NCBI GenBank assembly: GCA_020629375.1
Contig: JAHDDK010000008.1
Location: 62,679 to 112,370 of the forward strand
Direction: 5' to 3'
Source: Acidimicrobiales bacterium
Lineage (GTDB): Bacteria; Actinomycetota; Acidimicrobiia; Acidimicrobiales; SHLQ01
DNA: 49,692 bases
Shown here: positions 1-8,866 of the stretch, one piece after another
How the letters are laid out: the number at the start of each line of letters is the position of its first letter
How positions within the stretch are numbered: position 1 is the first letter of the stretch
Program-made: the position numbers and the translations under genes
The notes under the pieces: model-generated
Told to the model about the DNA's origin: nothing
The model's database searches: none
What the model saw: only the letters and a program-made list of their open reading frames with translations

Positions 1-1005
1 CATGTGGTCGGCGAGGATGATGTCCTTGTTGCCGGTGGCGGTGATGAAGATGTCGGCGGTGTCGACCACGTCTTCGAGGCGGGCCACCTGATAGCCCTGC
101 ATGGCTGCTTGCAGTGCGTTGATCGGGTCGACTTCGGTCACGATGACCCGGGCGCCCTGGCCACGGAGTGAATCGGCGCAGCCCTTGCCGACATCTCCGA
201 AGCCGAGGACGACCGCCGTCTTGCCACCGATCATCACATCGGTGCCTCGGTTGATGCCGTCGATGAGGCTGTGGCGAGTGCCGTAGAAGTTGTCGAATTT
301 GGACTTGGTGACCGAGTCGTTGACGTTGATTGCCGGGAAGAGCAATTCGCCGGCTTCGAGCATCTGGTAGAGGCGATGCACGCCGGTGGTGGTCTCTTCG
401 GACACCCCGCGGATGCCGGGAGCGATCCGGTGCCAGACCTCCGGGTCATCTTCGTAGATCTTGGCAAGCGTGCCGAGGAAGACCTTCCACTCTTCGGGGT
501 CGTCCTCATCGGGTTCGGGCACTCCCCCGGCCTTCTCGAACTCGAGACCCTTGTGGACCATCATCGTGGCGTCGCCACCGTCGTCGAGAATGAGGTTGGG
601 GCCTCCGGTCTCGGTGTCCGGCCACATCAGGATCTGGCTGGTCGCCCACCAGTACTCTTCGAGCGTCTCACCCTTCCACGCAAAGCACGGGATGCCCTTG
701 GGGTCGTCTGCAGTGCCCTCCGGGCCGACGACGACGCCGGCGGCGGCATGGTCCTGGGTCGAGAAGATGTTGCACGAGGCCCACCGAACCTTCGCACCGA
801 GCGCGGTGAGGGTCTCGATCAGGACGGCGGTCTGGATCGTCATGTGGAGCGATCCGGTGATGTTGGCGCCGGCGAGCGGTTGCTCGTCGCCGTATTCGGC
901 CCGCAGCGCCATGAGGCCGGGCATCTCGTGCTCGGCGAGGCTGATCTCCTTGCGGCCGAACGCAGCCAGGTCGAGATCGGCGACCTTGAAGTCGGTGAAC
1001 GTCAT
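1..1005 (-). CDS. sahH: Adenosylhomocysteinase, C-terminus cut by the window edge
   Basis: Hydrolyses S-adenosylhomocysteine to adenosine and homocysteine in the cytosolic methyl cycle. About 335 codons are present and the frame is still open at base 1, so the C-terminal third is outside the window. Visible family blocks are the N-terminal [11 protein letters not shown], the substrate region [30 protein letters not shown], and the NAD-binding GFGDVGKG followed by [12 protein letters not shown] and TATGNKD. An acidic insert before the substrate region matches the longer, roughly 490-residue mycobacterial-type enzymes. The Thr in YGTRHS sits where many eukaryotic enzymes have Cys; I recall Thr in the M. 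tuberculosis protein, so I do not treat it as a defect. The ATG is preceded by AGGAG 7 nt upstream. It lies 102 bp downstream of manA on the same strand. Confidence 0.97.
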   Translation of the reverse strand, partial: MTFTDFKVADLDLAAFGRKEISLAEHEMPGLMALRAEYGDEQPLAGANITGSLHMTIQTAVLIETLTALGAKVRWASCNIFSTQDHAAAGVVVGPEGTADDPKGIPCFAWKGETLEEYWWATSQILMWPDTETGGPNLILDDGGDATMMVHKGLEFEKAGGVPEPDEDDPEEWKVFLGTLAKIYEDDPEVWHRIAPGIRGVSEETTTGVHRLYQMLEAGELLFPAINVNDSVTKSKFDNFYGTRHSLIDGINRGTDVMIGGKTAVVLGFGDVGKGCADSLRGQGARVIVTEVDPINALQAAMQGYQVARLEDVVDTADIFITATGNKDIILADHM

Positions 1006-1107
1006 AGCAAATACTCCTGGGAGGGCATACCCGGGTTGGGATTCGGTCCGAAGTCGGTGCTTCGGCGAGGAATGGAGCTGGGGCCAGCTGGCCTCGGAAA
1101 CGTCTGT

Positions 1108-2289
1108 TCAGCCGTTGATGAGTGTACGGGATCGGCCGACCGAGGCGATGAACACGTCGGCCGCCGCAGTCATCGAGACCTGGTCACCGTGCGCCAACCA
1201 TGCCGCATCGCCCGGTTGAAGTGTGAGAACCGTGTGCTCGGCGGCGATCGTGGCCGGTGAACCCACCGCAACGACGATCTGTGGGCCGTCCGCGATGTGG
1301 TGGATGGCGTCGGCGTTCGCCCATCGGGTGAGCGCGAACTCCGGGGCGGGCGTCGTGTAGCGGCCGTGCTCGTCTGCGGTGAGCACATCGGGTACGAGTG
1401 GCTCCGCGACGACGATCGACAGCAGCTCTGGCACATCGATGTACTTGGGGGTGAGACCGCCTCGAAGCACGTTGTCGGAGTTCGCCATGACTTCGACCCC
1501 GAACCCGCCGACGTAGGCGTGCAGATGTCCGGCGTCGAGGTACAGGGCTTCGCCCGGATCGAGCATCACCCGATTGAGCAGCGCTGCGGTGACGACGCCG
1601 GGATCGCCGGGGTTGGCGTCGGAGAGGCGAGCCAACAGGTCGGCTTCGGCCGCCCATGCGGTAGGCGCGGCCCGGCTACACGCGACCCGAATCGCGTCGA
1701 CGGCGGCGACCGACACCGCCTTGTCAAGCGTCAGGATCGTCTCGACGGCGGCGTGAATGTCCCCTTGCCGGAGCGTTGCGACGATCGGCGCGAGCGCCGG
1801 GGTGACGTCGAGGGCAAGCGCCCGGAACAGCTCTGCCGTCTCCGCTGGGGCCCGAAATCCGATCATGGCCTCGAACGGCGTGATCGCGCAGATGAGTTCG
1901 GGTTTGTGGTTGTCGTCGCGGTACGTCCGGTTGAAGGCTCCGCGGTCGATCCCGGCAGCGTCTTCGCGGGCAAACCCGGCGCGTGCCTGTTCGAGGCTCG
2001 GGTGCGCCTGGATGCTGAGTGGCTGGTCTGCGGCGAGCAGCTTCAACAAGAAGGGCAGCGCTGACCCGTGCTCACGAAGCACGACATCGCCAAGTTCCCG
2101 CTCGGGGTTGGCCTCGATGGCCTCGGCGAGCGTGACCCCCCTGTCGGGGAGGGTGCTCGGAGACTTGGGGTGCGCACCGAGCCAAAGCTCGGCTTCGGGC
2201 TCCGAACTGTCGGCTTCGCCTCGCAGAGACGCGAGATGGTGATGCGACCCCCAGGCATAGTTCTGGATGTTGCCAGCGAGTCGTTCCAT
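1108..2289 (-). CDS. manA: Mannose-6-phosphate isomerase, class I
   Basis: Interconverts fructose-6-phosphate and mannose-6-phosphate, the entry into GDP-mannose and mannosylated envelope polymers. The 393-residue protein has the type I PMI signature: an N-terminal NYAWGS block, the zinc-binding LSIQAHP and HKPE motifs, and YLDAGHLHAYV, supplying the expected Gln/His/Glu/His zinc ligands, followed by a C-terminal cupin half. Length is normal for the family. It lies 22 bp downstream of the Trm112-like gene, which itself follows manB, so the three are probably co-transcribed. The stop is followed by about 100 bp before sahH. Confidence 0.96.
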   Translation of the reverse strand: MERLAGNIQNYAWGSHHHLASLRGEADSSEPEAELWLGAHPKSPSTLPDRGVTLAEAIEANPERELGDVVLREHGSALPFLLKLLAADQPLSIQAHPSLEQARAGFAREDAAGIDRGAFNRTYRDDNHKPELICAITPFEAMIGFRAPAETAELFRALALDVTPALAPIVATLRQGDIHAAVETILTLDKAVSVAAVDAIRVACSRAAPTAWAAEADLLARLSDANPGDPGVVTAALLNRVMLDPGEALYLDAGHLHAYVGGFGVEVMANSDNVLRGGLTPKYIDVPELLSIVVAEPLVPDVLTADEHGRYTTPAPEFALTRWANADAIHHIADGPQIVVAVGSPATIAAEHTVLTLQPGDAAWLAHGDQVSMTAAADVFIASVGRSRTLING

Positions 2290-2311
2290 CCGGGTCCGCC
2301 TCTGTCGCCGC

Positions 2312-2548
2312 TCAGGCCTCGAAGGTCGTGCGGAGGCCCCGCTCCTCGACGAGCGCCATCAATCGGGCATGTTCGGCGTCGTCGACCGTCGTTGCTTCGT
2401 CGATCAACATCACCGGAATATCCCCCTCGATGTCGTACCGACGGGTCAGCCTCGGGTTGTACAAGAGGTTCTCGTCCTCCACGTAGTACAGGGGGCCTTT
2501 GTCCTCAGGGCAGGCGAGGATGTCGAGCAGAGCTTGAGCGAGCGCCAT
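2312..2548 (-). CDS. Trm112-like (UPF0434) small protein
   Basis: A 78-residue protein of the Trm112/UPF0434 family. It has the N-terminal LLDILACPEDKGPLYY block and the central LYNPRLTRRYDIEGDIPVML segment typical of the family. Only one Cys is present, so a full zinc knuckle as in eukaryotic Trm112 is not expected. In eukaryotes Trm112 activates methyltransferases; the role of bacterial single-domain members is not established. The ATG at 2548 was chosen because the family's conserved N-terminus begins there; a longer upstream frame is Arg-rich and unlike the family. It sits between manB (17 bp) and manA (22 bp), a placement also known in other actinobacteria. Confidence 0.88.
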   Translation of the reverse strand: MALAQALLDILACPEDKGPLYYVEDENLLYNPRLTRRYDIEGDIPVMLIDEATTVDDAEHARLMALVEERGLRTTFEA

Positions 2549-2565
2549 GTCCGACAGTCTAGAAC

Positions 2566-3912
2566 TCACACCGAGAACTGGCTCTTGACCTCGTTGACAC
2601 GTTCGGCGACGGCATCGTCGTCGGCGGCTTCGAGGTTGAGACGCAGCAGCGGTTCGGTATTGGACGGACGCAGGTTGAACCACCAGTCGCCATGGTCGAC
2701 AGTGAGGCCATCGAGGCGATCCTGCTTCACACCGCTGTAGGCGTCGGCGACACGGTCGATCACGGCGTTGGCGTCGGGCACACGGGTGTTGATCTCGCCC
2801 GACGCCGAGTAGCGGCGGAGCGGTCCAACGAGGTCAGCGAGCGAGGAGTCGGCGGTCGACATAGCGGCGAGGACAACAACCGCGGTGATCAGGCCAGAGT
2901 CGGCCCGGAAGTTGTCGCGGAAGTAGTAGTGACCGGAGTGTTCGCCGCCGAACGCGGCACCGGTCTCGGCCATGACCGCCTTGATGAACGAGTGCCCGAC
3001 CTTGGTCCGAACGGCGGTGCCCCCACCCTCGGCGATGATCTCGGGGACAACCTTCGAGCAGATCAAGTTGTGGATGATCGTGGCGCCGGGTTCGCGTTCG
3101 AGGACCTGCTTGGCGACCATTGCGGTGGTCAGCGATCCCGATACACCCTCGGCGTTTCCGTCGACAAGGAAGACCCGGTCGGCATCGCCGTCGAAGGCCA
3201 GTCCGACGTCGGCACCGGTCTCGAGGACGCGGGCTTTCAGATCGACCTGGTTGACCTCCTGGAGCGGATCGGCCGGGTGGTTGGGAAACGTACCGTCGAG
3301 TTCGGGATAGAGGATGTCGAGCTCGAACGGGAGCCGATCGAAAACGGCCGGCACGACCAGGCCGCCCATGCCATTCGCGGTGTCAGCGACGACCTTGAGG
3401 GGACGACACTCGGCGACGTCGACGAACGACAACACATGGTCGGCGAAGTCGTCGAGCATGTTGCGCTCGGTCATCGACCCGGTCGTCGCCGCCGCAGGCA
3501 GGAGCTGTCGGCTGTCGTCGCGGATCGTGTCAAGGCCCGAGTCCGAGCCGAGCGGCGCCGCAGCCGAGCGGCACATCTTGATGCCCTGATACTCGGCCGG
3601 GTTGTGTGACGCGGTGAAAACCGCTCCAGGCATGCCCAGGGCGCCCGACGCGAAATAGAGCATGTCGGTCGAGACGAGACCGAGGTGGACGACGTCGAGA
3701 CCCTGGCTCATGACGCCGTCGGCGAAGGCCGCGGCATATGCCGGTCCGGTGGGCCGCATGTCGTGGCCGAGCACGATGCTCGTAGCCCCCTCGTCGGCCG
3801 CAACGAAGCGACCGAACGCGGCGCCGATACTGCGGCAGAGCGGTTCGTCGATCTGGTCCTCGGCGAGGCCGCGGACGTCGTAGGCCTTGAAGATCGCATC
3901 GATGTCAGCCAT
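2566..3912 (-). CDS. manB: Phosphomannomutase / phosphoglucomutase
   Basis: Converts mannose-6-phosphate to mannose-1-phosphate, the GDP-mannose precursor. The 448-residue alpha-D-phosphohexomutase shows all four active-site loops: TASHNP with the phosphoserine at about residue 102, the magnesium loop DGDADR at 241-246, the sugar-binding GEHSGHYYF, and the phosphate-binding RPSNTEPLLRL near the C-terminus. Length is typical. The start ATG has AGGTGA about 9 nt upstream. It heads the manB > Trm112-like > manA group and lies about 106 bp downstream of the GtrA-GT2 gene. Activity on glucose phosphates cannot be excluded from sequence. No GDP-mannose pyrophosphorylase lies in the window. Confidence 0.95.
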   Translation of the reverse strand: MADIDAIFKAYDVRGLAEDQIDEPLCRSIGAAFGRFVAADEGATSIVLGHDMRPTGPAYAAAFADGVMSQGLDVVHLGLVSTDMLYFASGALGMPGAVFTASHNPAEYQGIKMCRSAAAPLGSDSGLDTIRDDSRQLLPAAATTGSMTERNMLDDFADHVLSFVDVAECRPLKVVADTANGMGGLVVPAVFDRLPFELDILYPELDGTFPNHPADPLQEVNQVDLKARVLETGADVGLAFDGDADRVFLVDGNAEGVSGSLTTAMVAKQVLEREPGATIIHNLICSKVVPEIIAEGGGTAVRTKVGHSFIKAVMAETGAAFGGEHSGHYYFRDNFRADSGLITAVVVLAAMSTADSSLADLVGPLRRYSASGEINTRVPDANAVIDRVADAYSGVKQDRLDGLTVDHGDWWFNLRPSNTEPLLRLNLEAADDDAVAERVNEVKSQFSV

Positions 3913-4018
3913 GGGAGTTCACCTGTGTGGAGTCGTCGGCCCGCCGGGGTCGGTCGGTCATCGTGTCACGTGTTCGTCGGCATGCCGAGGCATAGCCATG
4001 AGCAGTGCGTTCGTCACG

Positions 4019-5200
4019 TCATGCAGCCGATCGCAACGAAGATGCCTCGGGCAGGGCGGCAAGACGGCCGTCGTCGGTGTACTCGCCCCTCGCCGACCAG
4101 CGTCTGATTCGGCCGATGTCGGCAAGGAGTCGAAGCGTGTCGCGCACCAGATTGACCGTGCTCGACTCGGTCTCGGCGACGGTCATCGGGATCTCGTGGA
4201 GCGTCAGCCGCCATCGTTCGACGAGGTGGAAGATCTCGATGTCGAAGGAGAAGCCATTGAGCTTCGTCTTGCTGAAGATCAGGTGAGCGACGTCACGTCG
4301 GAAGCCCTTGCATCCAGCCTGGGTGTCTCGATACTGGCCGAGGAGCAGCACGTGGGTAGCGAGGTTGACGAGGCGTCCGCCGACATCTCGAATGAGCCCG
4401 GCACTCGAGCGGGTCACCAGACGCGACTCGCGCCGCGAGCCCACGACGACGTCCCACCCGCGTTCGAGCTCCATCATCAAGCGAATGACCTCATCGGGCC
4501 CGTAAGCAAGGTCGGCATCGAGAAACACGACGCTGCGCCCTGTCGCGGCGAGCATGCCTTCGCGAACAGCGCCGCCCTTGCCGAGGTTCTTCGGGAGCTC
4601 GATCCCGGTGGCGAGACCGGTTGCGGTGGCGGTCGATGCCGTGTCGTCTCCGGAGCCGTCGTCGATGACCAGGATCTCGAACTCGTCCGCGTCGAGGAGC
4701 CCGACCAGGTGCTCGTGGAGTGTCTCGATGGTCCCGGCGATTCGGGTTGCTTCCCGGTAGGCCGGGATCACCACGGACAGCCGGAGCGCACCAAGCGGCG
4801 GAGTCCGACGGGCCGGTTCGTGCTGTTCGTTGCGGACGACCCGAAACAGGAACCATCGATTCGAGATCGCTCGAACGGCGGCCGCCGCACCGATCGCGAT
4901 GAGCTTGGCGACCCAGCCACGGTCGGCCGAGATCGACAGCACGGCGAGATCGACGAATCCGGCGATGACGGTGGAAGAAACAAAGGCGATGGGGCGATGG
5001 ATCCAGCGCAGGTTGGGATCGTTCTGCAAGGTGAATCGTCGATGTGCCGAGATCCCGGCGATCGCCGCGGTCACGAGCGCGGCGATATCGGCGGCCCACC
5101 ATCGAAAACCGAGCTCTCGCAGAGTCAGGTAGCCGAACAGATCGATCAACGTGGCGGTGAGGGCGACCGCGACGAAGAACCGGAGCCGGCGTCTGCTCAT
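4019..5200 (-). CDS. GtrA membrane domain fused to a polyprenyl-phosphate glycosyltransferase (GT2)
   Basis: A 393-residue fusion. Residues about 8-115 form a GtrA-like domain with four predicted membrane helices and an Arg/Phe-rich loop (HRRFTLQ). Residues about 140-350 are a GT2 enzyme of the DPM1/ALG5 type with VVIPAYRE, DDGSGDD, the metal-binding DADL, VVGSRR, and RDTQAGCKGF. ALG5-type enzymes transfer a hexose from a nucleotide sugar to polyprenyl phosphate on the cytosolic face, and GtrA proteins are associated with moving such lipid-linked sugars; that combined role here is inferred. GtrA and GT2 are usually separate genes. The start codon overlaps the stop of the upstream large membrane protein by 4 bp (ATGA), implying translational coupling and a shared pathway. 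Confidence 0.9.
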   Translation of the reverse strand: MSRRRLRFFVAVALTATLIDLFGYLTLRELGFRWWAADIAALVTAAIAGISAHRRFTLQNDPNLRWIHRPIAFVSSTVIAGFVDLAVLSISADRGWVAKLIAIGAAAAVRAISNRWFLFRVVRNEQHEPARRTPPLGALRLSVVIPAYREATRIAGTIETLHEHLVGLLDADEFEILVIDDGSGDDTASTATATGLATGIELPKNLGKGGAVREGMLAATGRSVVFLDADLAYGPDEVIRLMMELERGWDVVVGSRRESRLVTRSSAGLIRDVGGRLVNLATHVLLLGQYRDTQAGCKGFRRDVAHLIFSKTKLNGFSFDIEIFHLVERWRLTLHEIPMTVAETESSTVNLVRDTLRLLADIGRIRRWSARGEYTDDGRLAALPEASSLRSAA

Positions 5201-8200
5201 AGCCCTCCGTCGGCAGAACGCGGCACAGGTGGAGGCGCAAGCACCGCGACGGGAGTTGGCACCGGTGGTGGCGTGAGCTCCGCATCATCGGGAGCGTCAG
5301 CATCGTCGGCTGCGTCATCGTTCTCGGCTTCGTCATCGTTCTCGGCTGCGCCAACATCGTCGACTTCGTCATCGTCCACGTCGGCTTCGTCGACGGGGTC
5401 GAGCAGGCCGGTTCGGCCCTCATTCTCGTCTTCATCGGCGGCACCGAACGGCAGTCTGCCGAGACCCATCAGCCCGGCGAACCCGAGCGCCGTGAGCAGA
5501 AGGGACACCCAATCGACGAGTGTTCGGCCGTATCGCAGCTCGACGGTGTTCTCGGTCGGCACGACCACCATCGCGTTCGGGGCAACTCGATATGGCCCCT
5601 CCGCACCATCGACTTTCCACGCCGGGAAGTACGACGTTCGAATGAGGATTGGTGTCCCGATCGTGTCGACGGAGAATCGAATGCGATCGGTGTCGAGTTC
5701 GATGTCGCCGACCGACGCAGGATCGGCGACGGCCGTCACCGGAAGGAGGCCAGCGAGCGCCTCGTCGTCAGCTCCGACCGAGCCGGCCAACCGGGTGTCG
5801 GGCGCCTCGTAGCGTTCGACGATCTCGCTCGCATCGACTCGTTGCCAGGAGGCCGGCCCGCTCGACGCTGGACGAACCTGATCGAGGCCGACGCCAGCCG
5901 TGAACCACTCGATGCCGAGGTCGAGCCACTGATCCTGATGATTGCGGACGCCGTCGATCACGACCGGTTCGACGGTGAGCGCTTCGACGACGGGCGCATC
6001 GGTCTCGAAGATCACCCACGGTGCGGACGCGGCGATCTCGGTCAACGCTGGATGGTCTCGGGCGGCCTTGATCGACTGCGGTGAGAACGACAGGTAGTAC
6101 CGAACGCCGAGTTCGTGCATGCGATCGACGCCGACGTCGATGTCGAAGTCCCCGTACGGCAGATCGCGCATCGCCCGCGAAGGGCCGCCGACGCTCTGGG
6201 TGTCGCCGATCCGGCGAGATGGCGCCGACAAATCAGACTGCAGCATGAAGTGATACGGCACCGTTGGCGTCGCCTCGAAGTACAGCCCCTCCATCGATCC
6301 AATGCAGCCGTTCGTCCAGGTTGGCAACAACATCATCGCCATCGTGGTGCCGTAGCGATTGAGCTCCGGGGCAAACTCCCACATCGCCCGCCCGCAACCG
6401 ACCTCTTCGCCGACGCCGAGCATCGTGCGCTGGATGTGTCGGTACTCCTCCCAGCCGCCTTGCCCGACGTCACCGGCACCGCCTTCCGCGCCCGGTTTGG
6501 CCTGAAGACCGGAGTAGTTCCAGGTCGCCCAGCCGGGCAGGAAGCTGTTGTCGTCGGAGGTGATGTGCAGGCCAGGCATGCTCCACTCGCGGACGCCCGC
6601 CTCGTTCTGGCCGATGCCGCCGACGGAGTTCAACGCCAAACCGAACAGGACGAGGCCGACTGCGAGCGCGCCGATCGGTGAGGCCAGGACAACCTCGCGG
6701 GCGGCGTCGGCGGCTGGCAGGAGGCTCCGGCGTCCATCGACAGGGTCGTTCGAGGGACCCCCGTCGTCGACGTTCGGGGCGACACCTGCTGCAGCTTGCA
6801 ATGTCGAAACCGTTCGGGCCGCTGCCATCAACGTGAGGACCAACCCCATGATCGCGACGAAGAGAATTACGCCCCAGATCAGCGGTCCCCCGAAGAAGAC
6901 GTCGACAATCCACACGAAGACGCTCCGGTCGTTTCGCGGCGGGAACGCCATCGAACCGATGTCGCGGGCCGGCGACATCACGAGAACGGCAAGCGAGCTC
7001 AAGGCAACGACGGGCCATCGTGGTCCAGCGAACATCGCGACGAAACGCGAAAGTTCCGTCAGGATCACGATCACGAGAATTGCGGTCGCAAGAACTCGCA
7101 GCGTGTACCAGGCGGCGGGAGCGAGGTAGGCACCTTGACCCGGCTCCGGCCAGATCCAGCCGTCACGAACGGCCGGAATCGCGAAGGAGATAAGGGCGGC
7201 GGCGGCCAGGAGACCTCGGACCGCCAGCGATGCTCGAGCGATGAGCTGCACGGCGAGCACGACGCCGATCACCGCGACGAGGGCGACGCAGAGGTAGTAG
7301 AACGGCAGGATTCGGGCGTTCCAGAGGCGACCGTCAGGAAACCACACGAACCCGATTGCCATCAGTGCGCCGGTGCCCGTGAGGATGAGACCGAGTTCGA
7401 CACGTCGAACGATCGACAGCACGACGCCAACGGCTGCAAGAACGAGCAGCACCGGCAGCGGCGGATAGTTGCTCAGGATCTCGCTCGGATTGAGGATGCT
7501 GCGGGTCACGAGCGGCGAATGGATCAGCTCGATGCGCTCCCACCCCATGTCGTTCAGGTAGTCGGTCCGGACAAAGAACGGCAGAACCCAGAACGCGGAC
7601 ACGAACGCAGACAACCCGCCCGCTGTCAGCAGCCACGGAATCGACGCCCACCGCCGTTGGGCGAGCCGCACCATCATCGTGACGCCGACCGCCGTGAGGA
7701 CGAAGAACGCCGGCAGGAGGTGGGTCAGGCCGGTCAGCGCGATGAACACCGCTGCGACCCGGCGGTACTGCCCTGTTCGGGTGCCACGGATGACGAGGCC
7801 GATCGCCACGAGGCTCAGGGTGAGCGACATCGACGCCGCGAACTCGCCTGCCATGGTCGAGGCAACGTTGCCGCCGTAGATGTTGAACGATCGGTCGAAG
7901 GCAAACGCGAGGCTTCCGACCGCCATGAACGCCGGCCCGGGAAAGCGCATGCCCCCGAAGTGGGCGAGTGCCCAGGCACCGAGCGGAAACAGGACGATCC
8001 CCGAGACGCTGACGAGCTTGAAGGCCACGTTGTACGGAATCCCGATGAGGAGCGGCGCGGCGACGAGCACCGCGATGGTGAGGCGACGGGCGACCACTCG
8101 ATCACCCTGAATGGCGCTGACTCCGGCACCGGCAGCGAGCGCAGCAACGACTGGATACGCCACGAAAGGCGTCAATCCGATGTCGAGCAGAACGATCAAC

Positions 8201-8460
8201 AGCGCCGGGATGACCATGTAGAAGTGGAACGCCGGGAACCCCGAGTACCAGTCGGGGGTCCATCCACTCAACCGAAAGCGCGGGAGTAGCTCGTCCCGCA
8301 GGAACGAGGGTCCCCACACGTGGGCACCCATGTCTCCCCCGGTCGGGGTGCTGTCGGTCAGCAACAAGTCGGGTTGCATCTGCCAGAACACAAAGCCGCA
8401 ACTGATTGCGACGACGATTCCGGTGAGCACGCGTTCGAGACGCTCATCCATCGTGATCAT
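5197..8460 (-). CDS. Large multi-pass membrane protein, GT-C / PTPS-related (YfhO-like)
   Basis: A 1087-residue integral membrane protein using the ATG at 8460; an upstream frame would add 44 unconvincing residues and an ATG at 8451 is also possible. After the first helix comes GGDMGAHVWG (Asp at about 43) and then SGWTPDWYSGFPAFHFYM, the hallmark of the actinobacterial '6-pyruvoyl-tetrahydropterin synthase related' membrane family, which resembles GT-C glycosyltransferases with an acidic residue in the first outer loop. About a dozen helices follow, then a large extracytoplasmic domain containing ELGVRYYLSF, a late helix, and an unusual Asp/Glu-rich tail ending in a Pro-rich segment. It is coupled to the GtrA-GT2 gene by a 4-bp overlap. 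The inferred role is use of the lipid-linked sugar made by that enzyme. Substrate unknown; the family name does not imply pterin chemistry. Confidence 0.8.
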   Translation of the reverse strand: MITMDERLERVLTGIVVAISCGFVFWQMQPDLLLTDSTPTGGDMGAHVWGPSFLRDELLPRFRLSGWTPDWYSGFPAFHFYMVIPALLIVLLDIGLTPFVAYPVVAALAAGAGVSAIQGDRVVARRLTIAVLVAAPLLIGIPYNVAFKLVSVSGIVLFPLGAWALAHFGGMRFPGPAFMAVGSLAFAFDRSFNIYGGNVASTMAGEFAASMSLTLSLVAIGLVIRGTRTGQYRRVAAVFIALTGLTHLLPAFFVLTAVGVTMMVRLAQRRWASIPWLLTAGGLSAFVSAFWVLPFFVRTDYLNDMGWERIELIHSPLVTRSILNPSEILSNYPPLPVLLVLAAVGVVLSIVRRVELGLILTGTGALMAIGFVWFPDGRLWNARILPFYYLCVALVAVIGVVLAVQLIARASLAVRGLLAAAALISFAIPAVRDGWIWPEPGQGAYLAPAAWYTLRVLATAILVIVILTELSRFVAMFAGPRWPVVALSSLAVLVMSPARDIGSMAFPPRNDRSVFVWIVDVFFGGPLIWGVILFVAIMGLVLTLMAAARTVSTLQAAAGVAPNVDDGGPSNDPVDGRRSLLPAADAAREVVLASPIGALAVGLVLFGLALNSVGGIGQNEAGVREWSMPGLHITSDDNSFLPGWATWNYSGLQAKPGAEGGAGDVGQGGWEEYRHIQRTMLGVGEEVGCGRAMWEFAPELNRYGTTMAMMLLPTWTNGCIGSMEGLYFEATPTVPYHFMLQSDLSAPSRRIGDTQSVGGPSRAMRDLPYGDFDIDVGVDRMHELGVRYYLSFSPQSIKAARDHPALTEIAASAPWVIFETDAPVVEALTVEPVVIDGVRNHQDQWLDLGIEWFTAGVGLDQVRPASSGPASWQRVDASEIVERYEAPDTRLAGSVGADDEALAGLLPVTAVADPASVGDIELDTDRIRFSVDTIGTPILIRTSYFPAWKVDGAEGPYRVAPNAMVVVPTENTVELRYGRTLVDWVSLLLTALGFAGLMGLGRLPFGAADEDENEGRTGLLDPVDEADVDDDEVDDVGAAENDDEAENDDAADDADAPDDAELTPPPVPTPVAVLAPPPVPRSADGGL
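5313..5348. repeat. 18-bp tandem duplication in the acidic-tail coding region
   Basis: Two adjacent 18-bp units, 5313-5330 and 5331-5348, differ at only the last base. They encode repeated Glu-Asn-Asp-Asp-type acidic residues in the C-terminal tail of the large membrane protein. Confidence 0.85.
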
Positions 8461-8519
8461 TCTCGCACCGCAGGTCGGCGAGTTGGTGGCCGCACCGGCG
8501 AAACCGCCGCGGTCGTGAG

Positions 8520-8705
8520 TCAGTCCTGCGAGGCGGTCAGTTCTTGGAGGACGCCGGCGAGCGACGTCTGCGTTCCGCCCGACATCTCCCACTGGCGCAG
8601 ATCACAATGCGAACAGGATCGGAGGACCCGATCGTCGCCGTCGACGGTCAGCGTGAGGGCCACCATGTCTCGAGTGCATTTGGGGCACTTCTTCGTCGCG
8701 GCCAT
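8520..8705 (-). CDS. Small zinc-ribbon protein of unknown function
   Basis: A 61-residue protein with two Cys pairs, CPKC near the N-terminus and CSHC about 25 residues later, separated by a short beta-rich stretch: a probable zinc ribbon. The rest is a polar C-terminal helix. The ATG at 8705 was preferred over a longer GTG frame starting at 8765 because GGGAG sits about 6 nt before it and the added residues look non-coding. It lies 59 bp upstream of the large membrane protein on the same strand and may share its transcript. I do not recognise a named family. A hairpin just upstream could control translation (separate entry). Confidence 0.65.
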   Translation of the reverse strand: MAATKKCPKCTRDMVALTLTVDGDDRVLRSCSHCDLRQWEMSGGTQTSLAGVLQELTASQD

Positions 8706-8710
8706 CGTCA

Positions 8711-8743
8711 CTCCCGTCGTGCTCATCGGGAGAGCTTCTCCCG
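8711..8743 (-). promoter_or_regulatory. Possible alternative hairpins at the Shine-Dalgarno of the zinc-ribbon gene
   Basis: Reading the minus strand, CGGGAGA (8743-8737) can pair with TCTCCCG (8733-8727) across a 3-nt loop. The same TCTCCCG arm could instead pair with CGGGAG at 8716-8711, which contains the ribosome binding site of the ATG at 8705. The two pairings exclude each other. The complementarity is directly visible; a switching role is inference. Confidence 0.35.
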
Positions 8744-8866
8744 TCGCCTGGTCCGCTTCGGTCACGGGAGGTGGGCGATGAGCGCTACGTCGGCCAATGA
8801 ACAGCGCGGCTCATCGATTCGGGTCATTGGACTCACCCGGGGGGGATCGACCTCGCAACCCCGATG

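Noticed and set aside
1006..1107. Possible S-adenosylhomocysteine riboswitch ahead of sahH
   Set aside because: The leader contains a CCGAAG/CTTCGG hairpin and a GCCAGCTGGC palindrome, but I could not fit the conserved core of the SAH riboswitch, and the space between manA and sahH is only about 100 bp.
6796..8289. 497-codon plus-strand frame opposite the large membrane protein
   Set aside because: Highly charged Arg/Asp/Glu/His translation with no motif, the usual shadow of hydrophobic codons on the other strand.
8836..8866. Possible RNA gene near the G7 run between the CPBP and zinc-ribbon genes
   Set aside because: CTCGCAACCCC looked like part of a tRNA-style arm, but no cloverleaf or other structure could be formed.
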